Source: Spiroplasma corruscae | GTDB lineage: Bacteria > Bacillota_I > Bacilli_A > Mycoplasmatales > Mycoplasmataceae | Direction of reading: 5' to 3' | DNA length: 64,000 nt | Assembly (NCBI RefSeq): GCF_002237575.1 | Contig: NZ_CP022535.1 | Coordinates: 620,001-684,000, forward strand | Shown here: piece after piece, positions 43,616-55,141 of the stretch | How the letters are laid out: each line of letters starts with the position of its first letter | How positions within the stretch are numbered: position 1 is the stretch's first letter | Notes under the pieces: model-generated | Told to the model about the DNA's origin: nothing | Database searches by the model: none | What the model saw: the letters and a program-made list of their open reading frames with translations, nothing else | Position numbers and translations under genes: made by a program

Positions 43616-44491
43616 TTAAATTTCTTTTCTATATCTTTCTAACTGTGATTTCAAGTTAAACCCACATTTATTAAATTCTTTTAATAAATCTACATTTTCT
43701 TCCAATAAGCTAATAGCATCTTTTCTAGTTGCTCAATTAGAATCGTAAAAAATACCTTCTCCATCAATCATTACATAACTCGTAAATACTGTCTCTTCAT
43801 CTTCAATAGAAGTTGAAAATTGGTTATTAGGTTTATCTAAGCTATTATTTTTAATAAAATACTCAAACTTTGCCTTAGTAATCTTATAATTAATAAACTC
43901 AGGTTGTTTAACATCTGTAACTTGCATAAGTTTTCATCTTTTAGGACCTAATTCTTTTATAAAATCTATTAGTTTTTCTTGGTAGTTCTGAGAATGTATT
44001 ACAGAGTTAATTTTAAAAATACATCCTGCTTTTTTAATTCTCTCTGCTATTAACTTATAATCATTCTTTGTTAATGAACTTTTACCTCCTATTGCTCTAC
44101 CTGAATTTTCATTATTAGATATTAAAGAAGAATCCATGCTTAAACCAACTGTATCAAAATTTCTCAGGACTTCTAGAACATCACTTTCTTCCTTTTTAGA
44201 AATTAGTGACCCATTAGTTATTAAACTTGTTTTAAGTCCTACTTCTTTGCTTCTTTTAGAAATGGATTTTAATTCATCTCAATATAATGTTGGTTCTCCA
44301 CCAGCAAAGTTTATTGCTTTAAATACATTTAATTTTTCTACTATTTTTATTCAATCATCTAACTTATTAACAACTTTTTTAGCCTTCGCTACTTCAACTG
44401 CATAAAAACAAAAATTACATCTCATATTACAAAACATATTAAAATGAAAGTTTACTTTTAATTTTTTTAATTCTTCTAGTGTATAATTCAT
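43616..44491 (-). CDS. Prokaryotic viperin (antiviral radical SAM enzyme)
   Basis: 291 aa, the usual size for viperins. The radical-SAM cluster motif is NMFCNMRCNFCFY (Cys21, Cys25, Cys28), matching the viperin form CNxxCxFCF. Further hallmarks in order: INFAGGEPTLY, SLITNGSLIS, VGLSMDSS with NNENSGRAIGG, KINSVIHSQNYQE, GPKRWKLMQV and the C-terminal SYVMIDGEGIFYDSN. Viperins convert a nucleoside triphosphate to its 3'-deoxy-3',4'-didehydro form, a chain terminator of viral polymerases. The ATG at 44491 has a weak GGGAAA site; an alternative in-frame ATG is at 44503, only 3 nt after the preceding stop. Last gene of a four-gene overlapping operon. Confidence 0.87.
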
Positions 44492-44506
44492 ATTTTTTCC
44501 CATTAT

Positions 44507-45321
44507 TTATTTAAGTTCAAAAATAAATTTATCTCCTTTAACTTTTACTTGTAAGGCTAATAATTCTTTGGAATTCTTAATTTTTTCTAAATTTTCAAAT
44601 AAGAAATTACTTAAATCTCCAATAAAAATATCATCAATTGCATTTACTATACCCCTACCACCCATTTGTGGTTTATAATGACTTTTTACAAGATCACATA
44701 TATTTAACAAGTTTTCTTTAAAATCAAGTTCTAAATTATGTTTAACCTGTAATGTTTTAGAAACTTTATTTAACTTACCTTCAATAATTTTAGAAATAAC
44801 CTTAGAGTCATTAATAAAGTTAAATGGAACTATATTTTTTTGACCAATTCTGTTTAATAGTTCAGGTCTTTTAAGTTCTGTTTTAAAATATTGCTCAACT
44901 GCATCAATAAACTTAGCTCTAACTAATTCTTCAGGTTGATCGTGTTTTACAGTGCTTGCTCCAATATTTGAAGTAAAAATAATGAATGTCTCGGAGAAAT
45001 CAACTAACTCCCCTTTACTTGAAGTTAATCTTCCGTCTTCTAAAATCTGTAAAAACTTATCTAGAATCTTACCATTTGCTTTTCCGACTTCATCAAATAA
45101 AAGAATTTAGAACGAATTTTCTTTAACTGCATTCGTTAACTCTCCACCACTATCATAACCAACATAACCTGGAGGAGCTCCAATTAATCTTTGATCTGAT
45201 TGTTCAGCACTATATTCAGACATATCAAATATTAACAACTTTCTTTCACCACCAAATACTTGTTCTGCAATTGATTTTGATAGTTCTGTTTTACCTATTC
45301 ATTTGTAGTTTTTATTTATCA
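44507..45321 (-). pseudogene. ClpB-like AAA+ ATPase fragment, nonsense-mutated
   Basis: The frame begins with ATG at 45321 inside the end of the exonuclease gene and continues straight into the second AAA+ domain of a Clp/Hsp100 protein: KWIGKTELSKSIAEQ (remainder of Walker A, its first Gly missing), APPGYVGYDSGGELT, ILLFDEVGKANGKIL (Walker B), FIIFTSNIGA, KRPELLNRIG and the D2-small domain YKPQMGGRGI. An in-frame TAA at 45110-45108 replaces the residue before ILLFDEV (relatives have a Ser-like residue there). The N-terminal domain and D1 are absent. Both faults point to a dead gene, although operon position and overlaps are kept. Confidence 0.75.
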
Positions 45322-45890
45322 TATAACTCTTTAAATCTTTTAATTCTTGTTTTTGAAGAATTAAGAGCTAAATTGAATGAAGTATCATTATTAAAACATT
45401 TTAATAAAACTTTTGAAGTTGCTTCAGAATCAGCTAAAGCATCATGGTGATTAAAAGTTATTCCTAATTCTTTTGCTAAAACTCCAAGTCCGTGTTTTGA
45501 AAATCTTCCAGGAAATGAACTTCTTATAAGATCAACACTACATGCATAATCGAACATAAAAGGACTAATGTCGTGTAATCTTAATGCTCTTTTTAATACA
45601 CTCATATCAAAACCAGCATTATGTGCAATAACAATATAACCTTGCGTTAGTTTTTCTCTTATAATTGGTAATACTTGTTGAAAATTTGGTTGTCCTATTA
45701 AGTCTTTATTAGTAATTTTATGTATTTCTGTAAATTTTGGATGTATAAAAACTCCTCTTGGAAGACTAATCAGTGATTGATAGCGATCAACTATTTCACC
45801 ATTTATACATGTTACTATCCCTACTTGACACGGAATTTGCATTCAATTAGCCGTCTCAAAATCTATAACCACAAAACTAGGTTTCTTCAT
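45312..45890 (-). CDS. DEDDh 3'-5' exonuclease (DnaQ-like)
   Basis: 192 aa. DnaQ/epsilon-type fold with VVIDFETAN (Exo I Asp/Glu), YIVIAHNAGFDMSVL (Exo II Asp) and FNHHDALADSEAT (Exo III, His plus Asp of the DEDDh class). It removes nucleotides from 3' ends of DNA or RNA. The start lies 14 nt inside the end of the helicase gene and the stop overlaps the Clp-like frame by 10 nt. It could be a repair enzyme or an effector of the neighbouring viperin-containing module; the sequence cannot decide. Confidence 0.85.
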
Positions 45891-47967
45891 AAATATTTAA
45901 CTCCTTAAAAAATTGTTCATCTGTTTTAATACTATCTTGTATACATTTATATTTTAATAAATCATATAATATATGTTCAAACTTATTAAAATCTATTTTT
46001 AACTCTCTTATTTCAAGTTTATAAATATCAAATAAATAAATATGTTTAACTTCTTTACCTGAATTTTTTAGCATATATGCATACATAATTGTTTGAAAAT
46101 ACATTATATCATCAATATCTTTTGTTAGTTTAAATTCTCATAAAGTTTTTTCTTTTTCATTATATCCATCACAACGTCCATCAATTCTTAATTCGATAAT
46201 ATTTAATTCATTAGCAACTTTTATTAATATATCATTGTTATTATTATCAATATATAATTGCTTTTCAAAATATATATTATTATTTGGATCTATCTCTTCA
46301 ATTAATTTTATTGAATCATCAAAAAACTTATCTGATAATCATTCAAAATTAGTTTGTTTTAATTGTAGATATTTATAGTTTCTTCCAGACTGCACTGTAT
46401 CAATTACACAAGCTATTTCAGTTAGTTCTGTTATCGATAAAGTTTTCTTAGATAATATTTCATTTATTCTATCAACTTCTTTATTTAAATGAAAGTTTAT
46501 ATCTTGTGCTTTTCTCATTTCTATAATTTTGTTTATTCAAGATAATATTTCATCATTAAAGTTACCCTTATTATAAAGTTGTATATAAGTAATCAATGAA
46601 CCATTAAATGCGGATACATCTTCTTTAATTATTTTTTCTTTATATTCAACTGTTTTATTAAATGGAGTTTGTGAAAAATCTACTTGATTATTATTAGTAA
46701 ATTCAAATATTTCAATATTTAATAATTTAATAAAGTTATAAAAAACTGAAGCATCAATATACTCTGTTAAATCAGTAACATCAAATCATCGGTCATTACT
46801 TTTAAATTCTTTTACTAACTCACACGCTTTATACAAATGACTTTTATTACCAATTACATTTGTAGTACTAGTTATTTTTTTTATATCTAAAAAACATAAA
46901 GGAGCACTTCATTCTGATTGTAATAGAATTACTTTTTGTTTTGCTCTTGTAATTGCTACATAAAACTTATCACAAGGTAATAAATTATTTTCATTTTTAG
47001 CATAACCTTTAAAATAAAAATCATCAAAACCATAAATGATAACTAAATCTTTTTCACGTCCTTTAGTTGAATTCATAGTTGTAATTTCTATTTTATTTTT
47101 TTTTAATGATTTATCTTTTCTAATTAAATTTTCTTTTACATATATTGCATAGTTTTGGTTTATCAAATTAAGAATATTATTTAATGGATTTGAAGTATTA
47201 CTAGTTTTAGTTGTGTTAGAAAGTAAAAAAGTATTTTCTATTCCATATTTTTCAATTTCATTAATTATACTTTTACTTACATTATTTAAATTATAAGGAT
47301 CATAAATTATATAATCTATTTCTACATCAGTAGTTTTAGTTGAATAAATAAAATCATATTTATAAAATACTTTATTTATAAAATCACATACTTTATTTGG
47401 AACTCTAAAACTTAATGATAATTTTAATCTTAATCAAGGTTTATCGTTAATTAAAAATATTTGATCTGCTTTTTCTAAATAACGAAAATCAGAACCATTA
47501 AATTGATAAAGAGTTTGTTTACGATCACCTAGTACACAAAGTGAAATATTTTTATTATTAAAATCTTTTACTAATTTAACAATTAATTTGTAGTAATGTA
47601 TTGTCATGTCTTGAACTTCATCAAGAATAATAACATCAGGTATTTTAAAATTTTGTAGTGTTATTTTTTCATCTAATACTTTTAAAATTGCACTATCATC
47701 TTTACCATTCTTTATTCCATAATAATTTATAGTAAGTGAATGATAGTTTTCAACAGTAATATTATACAAATTATTATTTTTAACTTTTTTTCTAGTATCT
47801 TCTTTTAATCCTGCATTATAAGTTACTAAAAGAAATTCCTTATCTGGATATCTTTTAGCCATCTCTAACGCAGTTGTAGTTTTTCCACTACCTGCAACAG
47901 CTTCAACAATTATGTTATTGTTAATAATATTTTCAATTATATTAATTTGTTCATCTGATAGTTTCAT
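45877..47967 (-). CDS. SF1 (UvrD/Rep-like) helicase with PD-(D/E)XK-like domain
   Basis: 696 aa. Helicase motifs in order: I VEAVAGSGKTTTAL, II VIILDEVQDM, III CVLGDRKQTLYQFNGSDF, IV LSLSFRVP, V EITTMNSTKGREKDLVIIYG, VI FYVAITRAKQKVILL. The C-terminal part contains a RecB-type nuclease-like block: ELRIDGRCDGYNEKEKTLWEFK (Asp, then E-x-K) followed by QTIMYAYML. Smaller than UvrD or AddA, so a single-chain helicase-nuclease. First gene of the operon leading to viperin. Confidence 0.87.
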
Positions 47968-48050
47968 TTAAATTTCCTAATAATATTCCTTATTTTACTT
48001 GCTTTTTAATATTAACATATATTGTTTATTGATAGAAATAGATTTAGAAC

Positions 48051-48075
48051 AAAAAAAAGACTTTCGTCTTTTAAA
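48051..48075 (-). terminator. Terminator of the alcohol dehydrogenase gene
   Basis: Minus strand AAAGAC-GAAA-GTCTTT hairpin with a stable GNRA-type tetraloop and eight T. Confidence 0.8.
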
Positions 48076-48100
48076 ATAGAATAGAGTTTTATTTTTTTTA

Positions 48101-49144
48101 TTAAAATTTAATTAGCACTTTTAATGCTTTGTTATCTTTAGCGTTTTTAAATACATCAAATGCTTTTTCTATTTCACTAAAATTAAATCTATGAGATATT
48201 AACTTATCAATAGGAATTTTGTGTTCGTCAATATTTTTAATTAATTCTAATGATGAATAAGCATTTACTAGTCCTGTAGTAAGTTTGATGTTTTTGATTC
48301 ATAAGTCTTGTAAATTAAATTCTACTGACTCACCAAATACACCAACAATCGCAATGTTACCTGCTATTGAAACTATTTTTTGAGCTAAATCAAATGTAAA
48401 TTTAGTTCCGATTGCTTCAATAACAACATTCGAACCTTCGTTATTAGTCATATTCATTACTTCTTTAATTGCTTCATCGCCTGTTGCACAAATTATATCT
48501 GTAGCACCATTTGCTTTTGCAAAGTCTAATCTTGATTGATCTAAATCAATCATAATTATTTTTTTAGGATTTTTTTGTTTGGCTGACATTAATCCAGCTA
48601 ATCCAATTGGTCCTGCGCCAATTATAGTAACAATATCTCCTTCTTTAATTTCACCATTTAGCACACCGATTTCATATGAAGTTGGAAATATATCACTAAT
48701 TAGTACTAGATTCTCAAAACCAGGTTTAGATGAATCTACTTTATGTAATGAGTTGCTTGCATGTGGCACTCTTATATATTCAGAATGAGTTCCGTCAATT
48801 AAGTGACCAAATATTCAACCACCATCAATACAATGAGATTGATAATTTTTTTTACAATATTTACAAGTTCCACAACTTGTTATACAAGATATTATTACAA
48901 CATCTCCTACTTTATGGTTTTTTACATCACTACCTAATTGTTCAATTACACCAATACCTTCATGACCTAATATACAATTATCAGGAACTTCAGGAACATC
49001 TCCTTTAAGAATATGTAAATCTGTTCCACAAATTGTTGTATACATCATTTTTACTATTGCATCAGTTTGTTTTTGAATTACAGGTTTTTCAACATCTTTA
49101 ACCACGTATTTTAAACTATTTTTTTCAAAGCACGCTGCTTTCAT
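48101..49144 (-). CDS. Zinc-dependent alcohol dehydrogenase
   Basis: 347-aa medium-chain dehydrogenase/reductase. Catalytic zinc ligands in TTICGTDLHIL (Cys) and LGHEGIG (His/Glu); structural zinc cysteines in SCGTCKYCKKNYQSHC; NAD-binding IIGAGPIGLAG with Asp in MIDLD suggesting NAD(H). Most similar in style to secondary-alcohol or 2,3-butanediol-type dehydrogenases. May regenerate NAD+ during fermentation. Single gene. Confidence 0.88.
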
Positions 49145-49516
49145 ATTATCACCCTTATTAATAATATCACTTTCAAGGGTCTTATAAATAAAAACTTGGA
49201 ATTTTTTTTAATTAATTTATATAAATGGAAAATATTTTAATAAGTTGATAAACTTATTTTAGAATATATATCTTAGAAAATTAATTAAGTGGTGTTTTCT
49301 GATTGAAGACATTGTCAATTTATTTTCTAATCTTTTTAATCCATTATTTTGATGTAGTATCCTAAAAAATAATAAATCCTATAATTGGAATTGCTTAAAT
49401 TATAAATTATTTAGCACTAATTTGTCATCTTTAATATAATATTTGGTATTGATAGCTAGCGAAACACAAAGTGAATAACTAATAATTAATATAAAAGCTA
49501 AGGTAAAAGTTAATAA
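49145..49516. other. Intergenic region, nothing recognised
   Basis: AT-rich, no ORF of note. It contains the promoter of the alcohol dehydrogenase at its left end; no clear consensus pair seen. Confidence 0.4.
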
Positions 49517-50114
49517 TTAACAATAAAAATTATATGAAATAAACTCTTCCTTATTAATTAGATCAAATTTAAAAGTTAAAGATACTCAAACAATATATCC
49601 AATAATTAAAAATAAGTTTATAAATATTAATGGTTTGATTATCACTTTTCTTTTATTAATTCCATTTAATTGCTAATTATTTTCGAAGTTGCTTTTAGTA
49701 TTTACTTTTTTTAAAGTTTAAAATATTTATTAAATAGAAATATATTTATAAAACTTAAAAAAGTTAGTGATGATATAAACAAGGTTATTTTAATGTAAAT
49801 CATTATTTGATCAATCAAATAATGATTTTTAGCTTGTGCAGTAGTGAAACCAAATTACAGTAAATTATGAAAAAAATATAAAAACTTAATTACTATTAAA
49901 ATAATATATAAGTATATAAATTACCATTTCATAGCTTATTTATATGAATGTTGTCTGGATTAAAAGTATAATGAATTGCAAATCAGATCATTAAAATTCC
50001 TAAAATAATTAAGACTAATGAAAATAATTTAATAATAAACTCAAATTTTAAAACATTTTTGTTACCGATCGCTAATTTTGTAGAATCATCACTATTAAAA
50101 TTCTTATCGTTCAT
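49517..50114 (-). pseudogene. Decayed membrane-protein gene
   Basis: The start at 50114 with AAAGGAAAT gives MNDKNFNSDDSTKLAIGNK... and a helix (IIKLFSLVLIILGILMIWFAI), but the frame breaks near 49900. Coding then resumes in other frames with more hydrophobic stretches (LFISSLTFLSFINIFLF, LIFINLFLIIGYIVWVSL). At least two frameshifts and a stop. Within it, 49798-49827 is a near-perfect hairpin (ATCATTATTTGAT / ATCAAATAATGAT). No family recognised. Confidence 0.55.
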
Positions 50115-50275
50115 AATTATTTCCTTTCTTATATTAAAAATAATAATAAATTAATATTATAAAATAAGAAATAAGTGAAGTTAATATTAAATATGTAAAT
50201 AATAAATAATATAATATTTTTATAATGTGATTATTAGTTAAGTAAGTATAATAATTATTATAAAGGAAAAAAATA

Positions 50276-51763
50276 ATGGAAGATAATACTTTACCTAAAA
50301 AAGAATTAAGCAAAAAAGAACTTCGTAAAAGTTATATTCATGAACCTTTTGCAAAAATAACCACCCCTTTTTATAAGATTGAAAATGCAAAAGATATTTT
50401 TAGTATGGCTATACCAATATTTATACAGTTATTATTTACAATATTAATTACTCAAATAAATTTAATTGCTATAAATAATTATAAAGCTGGTGCATATGCT
50501 GAAGGAACTTCTAAAGCAGTATTAGCATATAATACTTTACAATTTGTACCAAGTTTAATTGCAACAGGAACTATAATTGTGGCCGGTAACTTAATTGGTC
50601 AGGGAAGAAAAGAAGAAGTATCAAGAGTTATAGTTACTGGTATACTAGTTAACTTATCAATTATGCTACCGATATTTATGATAATAACTATACTAAGTGA
50701 TACAATTGTTGGTTGAGTAGAAGCATCAGCAAATGAACCTATTAAAGATGTTAGTGGACAAGTTATCTTAGAACCAACTGAATTAAAATATGTTTCTGAT
50801 TATTATCGTTTTACCAATATTAACTTAGTTATGATGAGTGTCTATCAAGTATTTGTCGCTGGTTTACAATCAATTAAAAAAAGTAAAGTAGTTACAATCG
50901 GAACAATGATGGCAAACGTTATTGATCTTTGTCTTATATCAATCTTATTATATGGAACTAATATTGCTCCAGTATATAGTTCATTAGTACTACCAATTAC
51001 AGGATTATTTCAAATATTCTTTATGATGTTTATGTGTTTTAAGTATTTTGATTTTAAAATAAATCGACATAAACAACTAAGTTGAAACTATGCTAAAGAA
51101 ACATTAAGAACAGGTTTACCTATTACTATTGAAATGGGAGTTTGAAACTTATGTAACTTTGGCACATCAGTTGCGATAGGTCAATTACATTTAGGTACTG
51201 GTAATGTTTGAATAATATTACATAGAAATGCAAGTAGTATTGGACAATACTCATCAGCATTTATTCAAGCAATTGGTACTGTAACTGCTGTTTTTGTATC
51301 TAGAAAAATTGGAGAACAAGATAAACAAGGAGCTTATGAAATTGCTTTAAATTGTTGAAAGACCGCAATATATGTAACTATAATATCTAACTTAGTTATG
51401 ATTGCTATTAGTTATCCATTATTATGAATATTAAACTCTAAAGATACTGCTATTCCTTGAGGAGTTTCATTACTTACAATCTTTTCAGTAAAAATATTAT
51501 TTGATACTGTTAACATGACATTATTAAGATCATTATGAAGTGTTGGAGATTTGTGATTCCCTATTATTATTTCATTTATTACAATGGGTCTTGGTATGGT
51601 TATTCTTCCTTTTATAATTGTTAAAGGATTTAATATTGTTGAAGGACCAGGGTTATTATGTATTTATGCATCAGTAATTGTTGATCCTCTACTACGATCA
51701 ATTGTATATGTAAGAAGATGACTTAGAGGAAGATGACAAAAATATATTCATATGGTTAAATAA
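50276..51763 (+). CDS. MATE-family multidrug/cation efflux transporter
   Basis: 495 aa with about 12 membrane helices in two related halves. Typical MATE features: AIPIFIQLLFTILITQINLI near the first helix, TGTIIVAGNLIGQGRKEEV, and in the second half LPITIEMGVWNLCNFGTSVAIGQL and AIGTVTAVFVSRKIGEQD. Exports drugs or metabolites using a Na+ or H+ gradient. Isolated plus-strand gene; AAAGGAAAAA ribosome site. A Lys-rich N-terminal tail of about 40 residues is specific to this protein. Confidence 0.87.
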
Positions 51764-51847
51764 ATTATATTGGTTATTTATATTTAATAGCTTAATTTAT
51801 ATAAATACTTATTTTATACTTTATAAATTTTAAAAGATTAATAATTA

Positions 51848-52219
51848 TTAAATATTGGTGTTATTAATAAATCCAAACCCATTTTCAAAATTTGGATTAA
51901 ATTCATCACCTTTTATTTTGTTACATATAACATGCGTTATTTGTTTATTTTTTTTATCATTTACATTATATATATTTCTAAGATTTGCGTAATTAGTTAA
52001 TTCATTAAATCTTGATTTTGGAATAATATGATCAATATTTCATTTATACTGACTAGTTGGTTGACATGCTTCATAAGAATTAAAGATAATAACTTTTTTA
52101 CAAAGTGCACATAATTTATGATTAGATATACATTCATCTACTTCACAATCGCAATCTAGAGAATTATTTCAAATTTCTATATCCGTATTTGTTAGAAAAT
52201 AATAAGGGCTCTGGTTCAT
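51848..52219 (-). CDS. HNH endonuclease-like protein (123 aa)
   Basis: The start at 52219 has AAAGGATAAATT; Trp codons TGA are needed. Zinc-knuckle-like cysteines (CDCEVDEC, then HKLCALCKK) are followed by the HNH core KWNIDHIIPKSRF and NYANLRNIYNVNDKKN, which match the DHIxPxS...N+...N+ pattern. A stand-alone HNH nuclease could belong to a mobile element or a defence system; it is next to an ABC transporter pair, not an obvious partner. Confidence 0.75.
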
Positions 52220-52284
52220 ATAATTTATCCTTTCTTTAGGAAATTAATACGTTTTAATAAAAAAAATATTTGTTTTAATTATTA

Positions 52285-52983
52285 TCATTTTATAATACTT
52301 TTGTTTGTAAAATTTTCTTCTTTTATACCATCATCTTTGATATGATTTATAATTTTATCCCCTTTTTTGTAATTTTTAATATTAATTACTTTTGTATTCT
52401 TTATTACTAATAACTTGTTTATAAACCTCTCTAAAAAATCATATGAATGGGAAACAATTACGATTGTTAAACCTTTATTAATTAATTCACTCAATATATT
52501 TTTAAAAATTTTATTATAATCTTCATCTAAGTTATCAGTAGGTTCGTCATAAAAGAAAATGGTTTTTTTTATTATTAATTGGATTAACATGTAAACTCTT
52601 TTTTTCTCACCAGTACTTAATGTTTTCATATTATTATTTAGTAAATTATTTAAATTCAAATAACTTGCAACCTCATTTATTTTGGTTTTAATGTCTTTCA
52701 ACTTAATATTTGTTAGGTTACAATAGTGTTCTATAATTTCAATTGGTTTAACATTAGTAAACATATTTGAAACATCTGGAAAATAATTAAAATCTTTGTT
52801 TTCGTATATAATTTCTCCACTATCATACTTATTTAATCCAAGTATTATTTTTAATAAAGTTGATTTACCACTACCATTTTCACCAATTATTCCTATCACA
52901 TCTCTCTCATTTATTTCAAAAGTTACTTCATCCAAAATAATTTTATTTTTAATTTTTTTAGTAATATTATTTATTTTTATCAT
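52285..52983 (-). CDS. ABC transporter ATP-binding protein
   Basis: 232 aa. Walker A IGENGSGKSTLL, signature LSTGEKKR, Walker B TIFFYDEPTDNLDED, switch His in VIVSHSYDF. The gene follows the large ABC-2 permease by 15 bp, so the two form one exporter or surface-complex system. Substrate unknown. Confidence 0.88.
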   Translation of the reverse strand: MIKINNITKKIKNKIILDEVTFEINERDVIGIIGENGSGKSTLLKIILGLNKYDSGEIIYENKDFNYFPDVSNMFTNVKPIEIIEHYCNLTNIKLKDIKTKINEVASYLNLNNLLNNNMKTLSTGEKKRVYMLIQLIIKKTIFFYDEPTDNLDEDYNKIFKNILSELINKGLTIVIVSHSYDFLERFINKLLVIKNTKVINIKNYKKGDKIINHIKDDGIKEENFTNKSIIK

Positions 52984-52998
52984 CTTTTTAAGTCCTTT

Positions 52999-55053
52999 CT
53001 AGATGTTGTTTTCAAATCTACGAATAAATAAAAAATAAGTACATATGTCTAATGTTGATAAAATTATAAACCAAGGCAATATTAAAGCAAAGTAATTTAA
53101 AATTTGACCTTTTTTATTTGTAGAAAAATAATTTTCACTATAAATATCAATTTTATAATTATCATCTATAATTGAAGAATCACCTAGAAAATTTGTATCT
53201 TTATCATTAGAATAAATTAGTAAATCATCTTTTGTGGGTTTATTATAACTATCTTGTGCATCTCTGTATTGAGAAACATAAACATTTTTCAAGTTACAAA
53301 TAGAGTAATTTTGATTACTATAGATCTCACTTATTGATTTAACTGACTCGGCCTTGCAAATAGTTGGTGGTTTTTCAACTCCTTTTGGAGGCTCTATATT
53401 AAACAATACGGTTCAATATTTTTTATCTAATGATGAGAGTGGATATTCACTCATTATCATTTTATTTGTAACTTTAATCAGTTCTTTTAAATTAGAATTG
53501 CTTGCTCAATATTTTTCTTGAAAAATCGTAGATCTATATTTAAATTTATTATTTAGTGAACTGAACTTATTATAATCATAAGTAAAGTTATAAGAAAAAT
53601 ATCTATATTTATTTAGATTATTAACATCATTTACAAGTCTTGTATATTTCAAATTGCTTATTGGTCCAAATATTTGATTTGCAATAAAATAATCATACCT
53701 TTCATCATTAAAACCATATAACATATTAGATAAATGGTTCAATAAATTAAATCTAATTGCATTAAAATAGGCATCATTAAGGTCTGTTTGTTCTATGTAG
53801 ATTTTAAATATATCAGTATTATAATTATTCTCTTCATTTATGTTGTAGAATTCATCTAAAATACTTATATATAAATTAATTAATATTGCGATTTCAGGGT
53901 TATTTTTTATTGTTGTGTATCCATTATCTTTTACATCAGCAACTTCTGAGTTATTTTTCTCATCATCAAAATTATACTCATTTGGGATTAAATATTTAAA
54001 TGTTTTATTGTTTCTATTTATATTATTATCATTTATTCTATTAATATAATTATCATATAATTTCTTATAAAAAATATTATCGGTTACTTTATAAAAGTTA
54101 TTTCAAATACTTAAAATTAAATTATCTAGCTCATTATCTGATAAATATTTTATTTCATTTAATTTTAAATTAAAAATAGATTTATTATTCTTTATAGAAT
54201 TTAGTTCGTTTAAAATGAACTTTATAAAAATATTGTCTTTGTTTTTATTTATATATTCATCATTAAATATATAACTATTATAATTAAAATTATTATTAAA
54301 ATTATATTCAATATAATAGTCAAGTTTAAGATCAATCAAAGATTTTATTAAAGTAGTTGTATCAAGATTATTATTTTCTCTAAAATTATTATAGTTATTT
54401 AAAACATTATTTATCATTCTATAAGATGTATTAATTTTAACCTCACCATACCCATTTGTATCGTTTTTTTTAGTTAAACTATTAAGTAGTAATAAGGATG
54501 CCATTATTATGGAAGTCAAAAAAACTAATAATGTTATGAAAGTTTCTTGTTTTATGAAAAGAACTAACATATGATAAATTAAATCTAAAATGAAGGATAC
54601 AAAAAATAAAAAAATTCAGAAAAATAATCTTTGAGAAATTAGTAAAGGCTGGTAGTCCTTATTATAGAATATTAATAATATATTGACTATTATCATTTGT
54701 ATTATTATTGTTAATGTAATAAAAATTTTTTGTGATAATAATTTAGAAAATCATATAATTTTTTTATTATAACCATTGATTATTTCCATGCTTACTTTTC
54801 CGTTTTTCAATGAATCATAAAAATTCTTATTATTAAGTATTATAGTCATAACAGTTAAATAAACAATATTTATTAAAATAAAATAAAAAGTTATCTGTAG
54901 ATTTACAATTTTTTGCTCATACTCTTCATCCTTACCTATAAAAATTAGTAAAGAAAAAGATACTATATTAGTAATTATCATTAAAGTTAAGACTATACTA
55001 AAGAATTTATTTTTTATATTAATTTTTGAATAAATTTTAATTAAATTCTTCAT
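52999..55053 (-). CDS. ABC-2-type permease with large extracellular domain
   Basis: 684 aa. About six helices in the first 165 residues (such as FFSIVLTLMIITNIVSFSLLIF), a Asn-rich hydrophilic domain of roughly 450 residues and a final helix (FALILPWFIILSTLDICTYFLF) before RRFENNI. The layout equals that of the orphan membrane proteins at 15813-17606 and 20267-22081, making these three a family. The start at 55053 has GAGGTG before it. Partner ATPase is the next gene. Confidence 0.75.
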
Positions 55054-55141
55054 AAACACCTCATAGTTTTATAATATCACTTATATGTTAAATATTAATA
55101 AATCAACCCTATAAATTAGTAAATTTTTTTATAAATAATAC

